Origin: Bolinopsis microptera
Lineage: Eukaryota > Ctenophora > Tentaculata > Lobata > Bolinopsidae
DNA length: 62,000 nucleotides
Direction: 5' to 3'
NCBI RefSeq assembly: GCF_026151205.1
Contig: NC_087082.1
Span: 11,169,997-11,231,996, forward strand
Shown one piece after another: positions 23,801 to 35,800 of this stretch (the first letter of the stretch is position 1; each line of letters opens with the position of its first letter). The notes beneath the pieces are model-generated. The model saw only the letters and a program-made list of their open reading frames with translations, was not told where the DNA came from and searched no databases. The translations under genes were made by a program, and so were the position numbers.

Positions 23801-26800
23801 TGATAATTCGAATGCTTTCAGGACAATTGGTGGCTGATCATGGATCATTTTAAAACGCCCAGCACCGCCATTATCCTATCCTTGTAATCATAAGATACGG
23901 TAATAATATTACGAAGTATGTTATCAATATATAATTCTGTAATAAATATATGTAATACACACCTCATTAGTAGTAAAGCACATGACTTGGTTTGACTTTA
24001 ATATCGAGTACATACAGTTAGCCACGCAGAAGGCATGTTCCCAATTATGGTACGCTACTTTTCGGTAGTTCTTCCTGAAGATAAAAATGGAGGATTTGAG
24101 CAGTATTCGAGCGTTTATCTTGATGATATAATCACTAAAAGAGTGCATATATTATATAAGCACTTTGATACACAGGATAAAATGGTTAACACCGAATTCT
24201 AACTGTCTAATGATGTAGTATTGGAGATGATCGGTACTAATTTGGTCTTGTCAAAGCATATGAGCACATGATTGTACCATGTATCTGCATCCTATAAAAG
24301 GAGTGGGTAACAAGTATTTGAAATAATTTGCCATAATTTAACGAACTTGACAGTAAGTGTGAATCTAATAAGTAAGTCTCTGTCGTAGAGTCCCGGGAAA
24401 AGGTCCTCAAATAGTCCGATAAAAAGTCTGACTTGAGTCTCCTGACTGCAACTCCACGTGTCAAAATCGTACCTGACATAATAATAATATGGCAACATGT
24501 GGGTCTAAATCATGTGATCCGTATTGGAATTAACCACACGAGAGTAAACATTCAGTATTACTCATAAGAGTGGGCAGTATTCAGGGTAGGTAAACTAGTA
24601 AATAACCTGGAGAGCTGAAAGGAAGAGACCTGCATAGGAGGCAGGGCGGTAATGACGTCACACTCATCCTGTGAACAAACCCGGTAGTAGTTCAAAACGC
24701 TCATGTTTATCTCTCGAGCCGTCAGCATCTGTTAATTAGTATCTGGTTATTTAAACAAGTCGCTGGTTTTCGAGCTTTACTTTTTAGCTTTCGGACAAAG
24801 TGAACCACAATAACTCACTCTAGCCAGCACAAAGTGAACCACAATAACTCACTCTAGCCAGTACAAAGTGAACCACAATAACTCATTCTAGCCAGCACAA
24901 AGTGAACCACAATAACTCACTCTAGCCAGTACAAAGTGAACCACAATAACTCACTCTAGCCAGTACAAAGTGAACCACAATAACTCACTCTAGCGAGTAC
25001 AAAGTGAACCACAATAACTCACTCTAGTCAGTACAAATTGAACCACAATAACTCACTCTAGCGAGTCTCCTTTCCAGATTGTTAGTATAGAGAGCTAGGC
25101 CACAGAAAACTGTCAGCGTGTAAAACGCTCGCTCGTCACTCAGGGAAAATCCTCGCTCCTTGGAAGTATATGTAATCAGTCAACTACCTATGTAATTTGT
25201 TAGCAAATTGACCAATAAGTTCTTGCTATTGAGAACACTCGGCGGTGAATGGTGGTGAAGCAACGTCAGCATTTGGAATGCAGCCCTCTGTTTTATAATA
25301 AACTGGGTTATTCTAACATTCGTGTGTGCAGAAATACCTTAACTCCAAAAATGTTTTGACGTCAATTATGGGGGCCAACTGCAGTTTCTGAGGCTATTTT
25401 CACCTCAATATTAATTAATGTCCAACATAAAAATATAATAAAACTTACAAGTTTTTTATTGACCATTTCCGTGACCCCTATTATTCCCTTATCAGAGTGT
25501 ATTGGTATACACAGTAGATTACGTGTCTTGAAGCCTGTCAGCTTGTCAATCTCCCTGTTTGGATGGAACCGGTTAAGATAATGATATGTCATTGAACCCA
25601 AATTGTTAAATTAATATGCGCACTATTTGTTACTCAGTATTATAAGACTTACGGCGATTAGTTTCTTGCGTTAGGGAAATAGTTGACCCTTACTTCAACA
25701 ATTGACAGGATCAATATTGATCTTTGAAATGTTTACGATTTTCTATCCCAAATTCGGGCACCCGAATATTGCATCTGCACTGCATGACAGGTGATTTCAC
25801 CCACTTACTTATTAAATCGCTCGTCACTGTCCACATCCTCGATCCTGTTAACATTTCCTGTCTGAAAGGTGTCTCCAATAACCCCTTTCTTACTAGGTGT
25901 CCGTATAGTCGAGCTCTGAAACAGACAAATTTTGTCAGAATTTAATGCTTTATTTTAAGAAGATTCGCTTATTGCAACATTTAGAGGCTTAAATAAAAAT
26001 ATAGGCCTTGGCGAATAAATCTCAGGATTACCTTGCAAAAACGTCAGGATTTAAAGCTTTTTTTCATTTAATGGCCTAAAAGACGCTGCTGTCTGATGCT
26101 AAAGTGCAGTTATATTTTTGACTCATGTTTGTGTTATTGATTTTTAGATTTAAAAATAAAATAAAGTGCGCTTTTATAATACAGCTTTATTATTCGAGGT
26201 AATGGATGCAACGAGTGCGAGTGCTCGAAGTGAAAATATAATATTAATGTAATAAAGTTATCTAATATTTAAAACAATATGATAATATGGCTCTCTTATC
26301 TAAAGCAAACCGGCAACCGCCCAGTGGCAGTGTGACGCCTGTTGCATATTGCGTCAAAAAACACCCTTAAAATCATCCTTACATATTACTAAGTGAACCT
26401 ACAAATATTCTAAGTTACTTAGCAGTCTGGTCGTCGTTAATTAACATCTTTCTTGACAATTGTATTTGTGTAGCTAGGAAAAATTAAATTTAAAGTTTGA
26501 GCTGATTTGGTTATTACAAAACGCTAGGACGTCGACCAGTGCATGCTCGACAGTAGATTAAATTTTGAATCGTCCGTTGTCGGATGTGTACAGGATATAC
26601 TAGGATAGTAGTAATGAGAGAGGCAAGGTGATCTTCATTCCTTCAAGCTGTCAAGCAGCAAATTTACCAGTGTTCACGCATATCATTATATAACTTGCTA
26701 CCTTTTAAGGCCAGAGGGGGGGTAAAAGTCGATTTTCCAGTTTTCACATATTTGATTAGAGCTGCTGAAGACGAACAAGAGGAAAAAAACAGGACCGAAA

Positions 26801-29800
26801 TCTGACCTTGCGTTTTTAAGATATCGCGCGCCAAATATTGAGGTTTACATGTAATTACATGTAAAACTTTAACTTAAACTGTAAAAAGTTAAAACGCCCT
26901 AAGTTGAGAAGACTGGCCACACCCAGGAGCTGAAACTTGGCACAAGTGTTCCTTAGACTGTTTTACACAATTCTATTGTACAAAATTTTTATATTTGCTT
27001 CTGTTCTTGAGATATGAGGTTAACTTTACCCCAAATTCAACAGTTTTTCGACAGTTAACCTCATAACTCAAGAACAAAGGCAAATATCAAAATTTTGTAC
27101 AATAGAATTGTGGGTGACAACCCAAGGAACACCTGTGCCAAGTTTCAGCTTCTGGGTGTGGCCAGTATTCTCAACTAAGGGACGTTTGTATGAAAAAACC
27201 TGTTTTGAGTAAAAAGAGTTTTGGTGTTTTTATTTCACTGCCAAAATCTCAAATTGTGCATTATTTTCCGTATTTAGTAGCGTCTCCATACAATTTTTGC
27301 TTTAAGGTGAGAAGATGTTTATTGAGATACTTTATGTTGGGAAAATCAATATCATAAACCAAAATTTGTCTAAAAATGAGGTTAACTATCACGATATTTT
27401 GTAGTAGTAGTAAAAATATGATTGTTAACCTCACTATAGACCATATAACAATGGAATTGGTTTATCAATATATTGTTAGACATGTAATGAAAACATTTGC
27501 CCAGTGTAACAATTAAGATTTTGAGGTTAACATGTGATTGACTGGGCCGATATTCAACAAATGAGAGGTTAACCTCATTTTTTAGCTATTCATGGGTGAA
27601 CTCTTCTACTTATATATGGTCAGTCCTAATCACCTTTGTCTCATGATCATATTTGAGGCATTGGAATACAAATAGATACATCACTGAGATATTGTGGTAC
27701 ATAACAAAAGTAAGAATCTTGTGTAAATAATTCTTAAACTACCAAATGATATGGTTAACCTCATTTTTCAACACTTTCTCGAGATAAAATGAAGTAAATC
27801 AGCACTACATCTATTAAGAATTTTGTATGTCGTAATCTTACGATAAAAATAACAACTCTATCACCTAATCTATTTTCGCTATACCTAAATTAAGAGGTTA
27901 ACCTCATTTAATCACGTTTGGATATTACTTTTTCTGATAATTATGAACCTAAAATTTAGAGTTTACATTTGCTGACCGAAAAAAACAAAAAATTATGGAG
28001 TGTAATAAAATATTAACCTCAATTTTATTAACCTCAATGTTGTATAATCAATTTTGTGAAAATCGGTTAACCTCAATTATAAAAAAAAAGTTAAGCAGCT
28101 ACAAATATGTGAATAGCAGCAATGTTTTTGTCATCGAAAATTAAATTGATTTAGAAAATAATATTTTGGTCGATTTTTTTTGACCCCTTACCCCCCCCTC
28201 TGGCCTTAACCTTCTAGCGATTGGCATTAGTGGACAGTAAGCTAAGAGGTCAGGGGAGAGTGAAACCTTTGAGTTCTTAACTTCCTTTCATTTTATTCCT
28301 TTCATCTTTTAAAGCATTTAATTTCAGAATGGATCTTAAACTTTGTTCCATTTGTCTTTATTCGACCTTTGATATTTTTATGAAATACTCCTTTCATCTT
28401 TTAAGGTATTCATTTGTCTCGAATTTCCTTTTACTTATGGCCTTCTGATGCTACTATAACGGGCACTTTGCACAATTATTTTGTCTTTAGTAAATTTATA
28501 CAGGTATGTTAGTTCCTCACAAAACAATTACTATTAGATATATCGTACCGGAGTGTTAAAATTGGAATTATAATCGCAGGACAACAAAGCTATTTTCATT
28601 ACTCTTGTTAAACTACTCGTTATTTCTCTTGTCAATTACAGCAACTCTCTTGTTCTAAGTTGGTCTAAGTTGGTCTAAGTTGGTCTAAGTTGCTCTTAGT
28701 TGGTCTAAGTTGGTCTAAATTGGTCTAAATTGGTCTTTTACATTACAACAAATTCAACTAAGTGGCGATTCATACTTCGCTACCGAAATCATAATAAGCT
28801 ACCACACTAGAAAAAGACTAAGTTATAACACTAATTTTCCAATTAAACTGGTGAATGACATTTAACAATTAATTAACATCTAGTAACCAGAAATTATTAT
28901 TCATTCAGGTAATATTTCTGGTAGAAATATAACCTGAATTTTCATATTTACTTGACGTTAATATTTTAATGAAATAAAATGATCGAGTTTATAATTACAT
29001 AACGCCTGTGTTACTTAGTCAGTGCCAGTTTAATGAAGTGGTGACAACTGACAAGAACAGTTAGGAGTGGCGTGGTGGGGGGGGGGGGGGGGGGGGGGGG
29101 GCAACCTCATTTTTGTCTATCGATATTCGACCAAAAGTTAAGGAATAAAGGGGTCATTTTCATCATTTGGTCAAAATCGGTCAAAATCGAAAAATTAAAA
29201 CATAACTATTAGTATATAATATAATAGCTGTACAGTGTACTTGCTAATTAATCAGAGGACGGCAATCACGATGGCGATGTTTATTTTCACCATAACTCAA
29301 GTTTTAGCTGTTTTTAAGGCTTAAAAACAGCAATGCCAATCGATGCCATGCCCATTTGACTAAAAGTTGGGGAATAAATGGGCAACAGGGTTGTCCCCCA
29401 CCCCTAGTTTTTTAACCATGGTTTCACTGCGCTAAATATGCTAAACGATCATTTTATAATTTAATCATTTCTAAAAGGTTTCTTTGAACAGTTTCGTTTA
29501 ATATAGAGTATAGACATCTCTCCCTGCTTTAATTTCATGTAGTTCCAAATGCTTTTCGAATATTGAAGATTACGCCTCAGCTAAATTTGCTTGAAATGGA
29601 ATGGATGGATCATAATTCTATTGCACTATTAAACTTACGCTAAAAACTTGATTAAAGCTTTTCGCGTCTCATCTTCCTCTTAATTTTATTGTTCAGCCAT
29701 TAAGCTGACTATTGTGTTTCTGAGGTTTTATGTCTTTTAATTTCCAAGCTACCATTATATTCTCAGTATAGTCTGTTTAATAATATTTTCTCCTACTTCT

Positions 29801-32800
29801 TCTACTTTCTCCTACTTCTTCAACTACAGTCCTCTTTCAGTTCCTGTGAAATAAGGGCTGTTGTTGAAAGACATACGAGATATTACTTTCACGAGACTTT
29901 CTGAACTAAATATCATCATTAACCTGGATTTATAATCAGCTGCTACATGATAATATATTCCTTTTAAGTTTCAGTACCTTCAAGAGCCTCTGAGGGCTAG
30001 TAAGAATAGTACTTACAAAAAATACCCCAGCGGAGTGAAAGGAGGACGTACTTGATACTGTTGTCCTGATCCCAGCCAAACCTACTCTAAGTATTCTAGT
30101 AAGTATATATAGTAAGCAATATTAAAACAGTAACTGCCATTACTATTAGTGTCTAAAATTTACTGCATACGTTCCCCGGCTCTTCACTGATCAGTCAATT
30201 AAACGCTACTGAGCAGCTGCTTATAAAAGGTGATAACATTGACGATTGTAATGACTTACAATTAGTAATAACTTATAATGACTTAGTACAATTATTTAAC
30301 TTACGATCAAGACTGGAACTCCCAAGTTTTTAAAAATTTTGGCTTAAATGTTCTCCAGTTAGGCAGTTAAATTTAAAGCCTGTCGACCTCTTTTTGGCTT
30401 GTTTGGTAATTATGATATTTTGAAATGCTTACATTCCAGTAATGACTGGTATTTAGTCTGGGAAAAATCAACAATCAAATTTTCCATTAAACCTGGTATG
30501 TCTCTATGTGTGGCATATTATGATTTCCCTCGTGCTGTTCAGCAAACACACTTGGAATTCTACTTTCTTTAATAATCGCTAGTCTATCATTTGTTTCTGT
30601 ATTATCTCAATTCTGAACAAGTGAATTGTGCTTTTTAATTATAAAATTTGGACAAATCATGTTTATAAAACTAAAAGCGTGCGAAAAATATCCCTGTATT
30701 ACGTTAATATTTAACGATCAAAAGAGTTTAATATTAAAATAGTAAAACAGCAATATAGTATTCGATTTAACACGTTAAAGTCTACGCGGAACCATTTTGA
30801 TGTCAGACTTAAATTAAATTTTCCTTATGCAGGCATTAAAGTTAGAAAACGAATCAAGATGGTTCCTTCCTGTCCAAAATATTAATTAAATTCAAGTGCT
30901 TCAGATAGTAAAATGCATCTGCGGGACGATTTTACGGAAATCAAATCAATTTTACTTAAAGTAAGGTCGACTAAAGGACTAAATGATATTCGATTCAATT
31001 TCAAATAATATTTCAGTTATGGTAATCTTTCTTCGCTTTTATGAGTGGGTCGATCATATAGTTTGATAGGTGGGGACGGAGTGAGTATAGTATGGAGTTT
31101 TGTAAAATATTGTAGGTATTTCACAGTTATATTGATAGTTATATTTATAGTTATACAACAGATTATTTTAACATTGTAAATTGCAGCTATGTAAGCTATT
31201 GTATTTGTAACATCCTGTCTATACTCTATGACAAAGGCGTGTGCCGAAACGTCGACAACTATTTGTTTTGAAACACTGAGTGGAGACTCTCACTTCGTCC
31301 CCAACTATCAAACAATATTTGAGTTATCCATTTCAATACTTATGTAAAACATAGCACACATAAGTTATTGAGGCAGATTGGTGGGGTTTCGGTTTATTAA
31401 ATATAAATATATATATACGTTATAAATATATATATATGTACGTTACGTACATATATATATGTACGTAACGTCTTTTACGAATATTTCCTTTAGTGGCGTG
31501 ACGTATAATTTTTGTTTATGAACTATAGTTTTATTACATTATTAGACTTATATCGATGGTGGCGCATGGTTCCAGTTTTGTTTAGCCTCGACCGAGGCTT
31601 TTTGTATTAGTTTATTGTTCGTTAACCGACAAGTTTTCTGATATTACTTTACATACATTTCTGGCCCCTTGTAAATACTAAGCAAGTAACTTAGTGACTA
31701 CTAAGCAAGTAACTTAGTAACTATTAAGCAAGTAACTTAGTAACTGTTAAGCAAGTAACTTAGTAACTGTTAAGCAAGTAACTTAGTAACTATTAAGCAA
31801 GTAACTTAGTAACTATTAGGCAAGTAATATAACTTAGTAACTACTAAGCAACTAGCTTAGTAACTATTAAGCAAGTAACTTAGTAACTATTAAGCAAGTA
31901 ACTTAGTAATTATTAAGCAATTAGCTTAGTAACTATTAAGCAAGTAACTTAGTAACTACTAAGCAACTAGCTTAGTAACTACTATGCAATCTAGGTAAAC
32001 TATAGGTAAAAATATAATATTAATCATAAGCTAAAATGTACTAATCTTTGTATTCTAAATGGGGAAAAAGAAGAAACATTGTCAGTCAGTCGAGAAAATT
32101 GTCAGTAAGGCTATATGGCAGCTTTGTAGATGTTGTGACTTTGCTAGTAGTGGTCCCAGGCTTGCGACTGGAATTGCGGTGTTAAATCGATTTAATGGTA
32201 TACCAACGATCCACCTCCCACTTGTTGTTTGGTACTTAGCATTAATAGTCTTAGCTGTAGCCATTTATAGCAAGAATCTTAAAACTAAAGGGGATGACAA
32301 GGAAAAGAGGAAGGAAAAAGAATAACGGAACAAACAATTAATTAAAGTATTTATAGGAGCATTAGATATTGTAATTACAAGCTTCAATAATAAATCACTG
32401 ACTAAAACTTCTAATTAAAATGACACTTGGTACGCTCGCCCATTTTCACTGGTCAGTCTGAACTTCGGTTTAGCACGTTGTACACTTATTCACCTAAGTT
32501 TCAGAATTTGTTCAGTTTAGCAGAGTTAGTACCCGTGTTTCAATAAATCAAAAGATATCAGGGGAGTTCTTTAATAATGTTATGGTCATCTAGAATACCG
32601 AACTTCCTGAAAACGTTATCATATTTCCTCAGACAACGTTTAATGCCTTTAATCAGTCTATCACGGCTATATCCTCTATCAATTAGAATTTTGAATATTT
32701 TGTGAAGATGGGAGGTAAAGATATCCAATCTAGTGCAAACATTACCATATCTAAGAACTTGACTTGAAAAAACGTTGTAGCCAACCTCGGTTGGGATGTT

Positions 32801-35800
32801 ACTGTGAGGAAATGTAAGGGATACAACATGAAAATTAAAATCATCAGTTTTGTTATACACTGATATTTCTAGTCCTTCTGTGGAAATATTAATATTTAAA
32901 TCAAGGTAGTTAATGATTTTATTATTGGAACCAGCTCGCTCCATCTCCAATGAATTAGGATAAATATCTTTAATCAATTGATGAAAGTAAAGGTAGTTAA
33001 TAATAGATAAATCGTCAACATATCGTTTATTATTGGATAATATCTTTGCTAATCCCATTTTCTTTTCCTGAAGTAAACGTTTCATATAATTAAATTCCTT
33101 TTTGCCAACAGTGAGATCAGCTATAGGGGAACTTGAATTTCCACCCATAGGAATACCCTTGGTTTGTATGAATACAATCCCACCGAAGACGACATAAGTG
33201 TTATAAATAATAAATTTAACAGCCTCTTTTAGGTCATCTTGACTAAAGCAGGCATGAGAATCATAGGTTTTATTGGAAAAGAAACATGTATTACTGTCTC
33301 TTTTAGAAATACAAATATATTTATTACGGTCTGAAAATATTAAATCAACAACTTCATTAATCATATTCTCTACTTCAATCAAGTCTAATCTGGTATAAAG
33401 AGTAGTAAAATCATATACTTGTATATTATAAACATCGCTATTTTTGATAGCTTCAAGGAATTCACTTGAGGAATCTATGCTCCAAAACATGTTTATACCG
33501 CTGTTGTTGTAGATTGCCTCGCAGTATTTCTTGAAGTATTTCCTCAAAAGTTTCAGACAACAGTTAACTTGGACGTTAAGTTGTTTCGTAACGCAAAAAC
33601 GGGCACCTGCAATGAACCTCGCCTTGTAAGGGTTCTTATGAAGCTTAGGGTTCCAGAAGATGCGTGCTAGTCGCAAGTTTTTATCTTCAACTTGTACATT
33701 AAATCTCTCCTTTAGACTCTCAGATATTTTATTGACATAATGAGTCTCGTCTTCGCTACAGGGTTTATATGTATCATTACCTATACATTCTAGAGTATTA
33801 GGATAATACAGCAATCTCTAATTTGGGGACAAGGGAACAATCCCTCACTGCTATAACTCTATCAATTTCCAAGTTAGGCAAGTTGCGTATCCGTTGTCCT
33901 GCACTCTGCAGTCTGCACCAGACTTTTAAAGATACGATAACTTTAACTACACCCCTCAACTCTCATATACAGGAATTAAACATCATATCATATCATATCA
34001 TCATATATAACACCCTATAAACCCCTCACAAAACCTCAATTCATTCCCATACTTTACACTTTTACACATGTTGTCCCAACTCACCCTCTTCTAATTTGAT
34101 TGCCTCACAATCAGATAATACAATTGAGTAAAGGAGTAGATCCTTGCGGTGTGTCTACGTTTTAGCAATCAAAACTCACTTTCCGAGCAAATATTCACGA
34201 GCCTATATTGTCTTTTTAAGGAGTCGGTATCCTGGCGTTCATAAAAATAACCTTATGCTCGTATGGAGACAGTAACATCAATTTGAATGCTTAAATTCGG
34301 TATACAGTATACACTATGAATTAGCCTGGCAAATTAGTATAATAATTTGTATACTAATTTAGAAGTACAAAGCTTTTTAATTTACATAAATAAATTATAA
34401 ATTAAATTTAAAAAATATGCTGATTACCTTTGACTCGTCGCTGCCCGCACCAATATCAAATGCTTTGGCGTAGAGTTCGTCTGTTTCTTTATCGATCAAA
34501 AACAGAGAACATCTTTCTGCGTTTATCAAATCTTTTGCTTGTTCCTGGATGGATAATTATAGATTAATAGTACTTACGGTGTAATAGTATACTTTTAGTG
34601 TACTATACTACAGTAAAACACCGATTTACCGTAGTTTTGGGAAAGGAAAATAGTACAAAGAAAAGCAAGTCAACTCTCTTCAAGTCAACTCTTCCATTTC
34701 ATAACATCAAAGATTTATTATCAAAACATTAAAAGTCAATTTAAAGAATAAACTGTTGACAGGATTCTACTATTTACGTTATTTGTTTTCAAAGTGTAAT
34801 CAGACAAATAGACCCTCTCACCAGAATCTGATCAATAACAGATAGATCGTCAGCTGTTTTGCCCTGCACAATATCCGTGTATAACGACCTGAAAACGAGT
34901 CATGCTTTAGATTTACCTGTTATAAATCAAGAGGCTTGCATATAATGAACATATTGACACGGGAGCAGAGTTGAGTCTGTACGGAACCTAGTAGTTTCAG
35001 ATCCTTGTTTAACTTGCCGTTCAGCAAGGTCATCCACTACTTTAGCCCGGCGAGGCACATAACTCCCTCTACAACTCCATGACAAATGTTTCATATATAC
35101 TAGCCGAGTTCACAAGAATATATCCTTGTGTTTGAGAAGAGCTCGTTAGAACTGCTTCCTTTCCCTTCAGTATCCCACAGTCTCTCGAGTTTCGTAACTG
35201 CCAGAGAACTCTCTTAAACAATTACTAGACTCGGTGATTATAAATCAAGAGGCTTGCATATAATGAACATATTGACACGGGTGCAGAGTTGAGTCTGTAC
35301 GGAACCTAGTAGTTTCAGATCCTTGTTTAACTTGCCGTACAGCAAGGTCATCCACTACTTTAGCCCGGCGAGGCACATAACTCCCTCTACAACTCCATGA
35401 CAAATGTTTCATATATACTAGCCGAGTTCACAAGAATATATCCTTGTGTTTGAGAAGAGCTCGTTAGAACTGCTTCCTTTCCCTTCAGTATCCCACAGTC
35501 TCTCGAGTTTCGTAACTGCCAGAGAACTCTTTATATCATAAAAGTAGACATAAGACAGTAATCAGTATTATCTCCCTTTTATTGAGTTTAAAGTTGATTG
35601 TTTTCAAGTTTTTAACGCAAAGAACGCAGCAAACCACATAGGTCGACACATGATGTCATTAAAAAATTAATTTTGTATCATACAGACTTTGTTGTAACTT
35701 GTATGAAAAGCATTAATATCTTATTTTTTGAAGAAAAAGTGACCTAAGAGACCAGCCAACGGTCAATCCTACCGATTTTTGGGTTTTGGTAATTTGTAAA

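Noticed and set aside
24630-24728. Ending exon 14 at CAG|GTCTCT
   Set aside because: Leaves exon 15 out of frame; the donor at 24607 restores the frame and the expected residues.
28651-31990. Tandem repeats considered as CRISPR-like arrays
   Set aside because: Units are contiguous with no unique spacers, and the sequence is eukaryotic.
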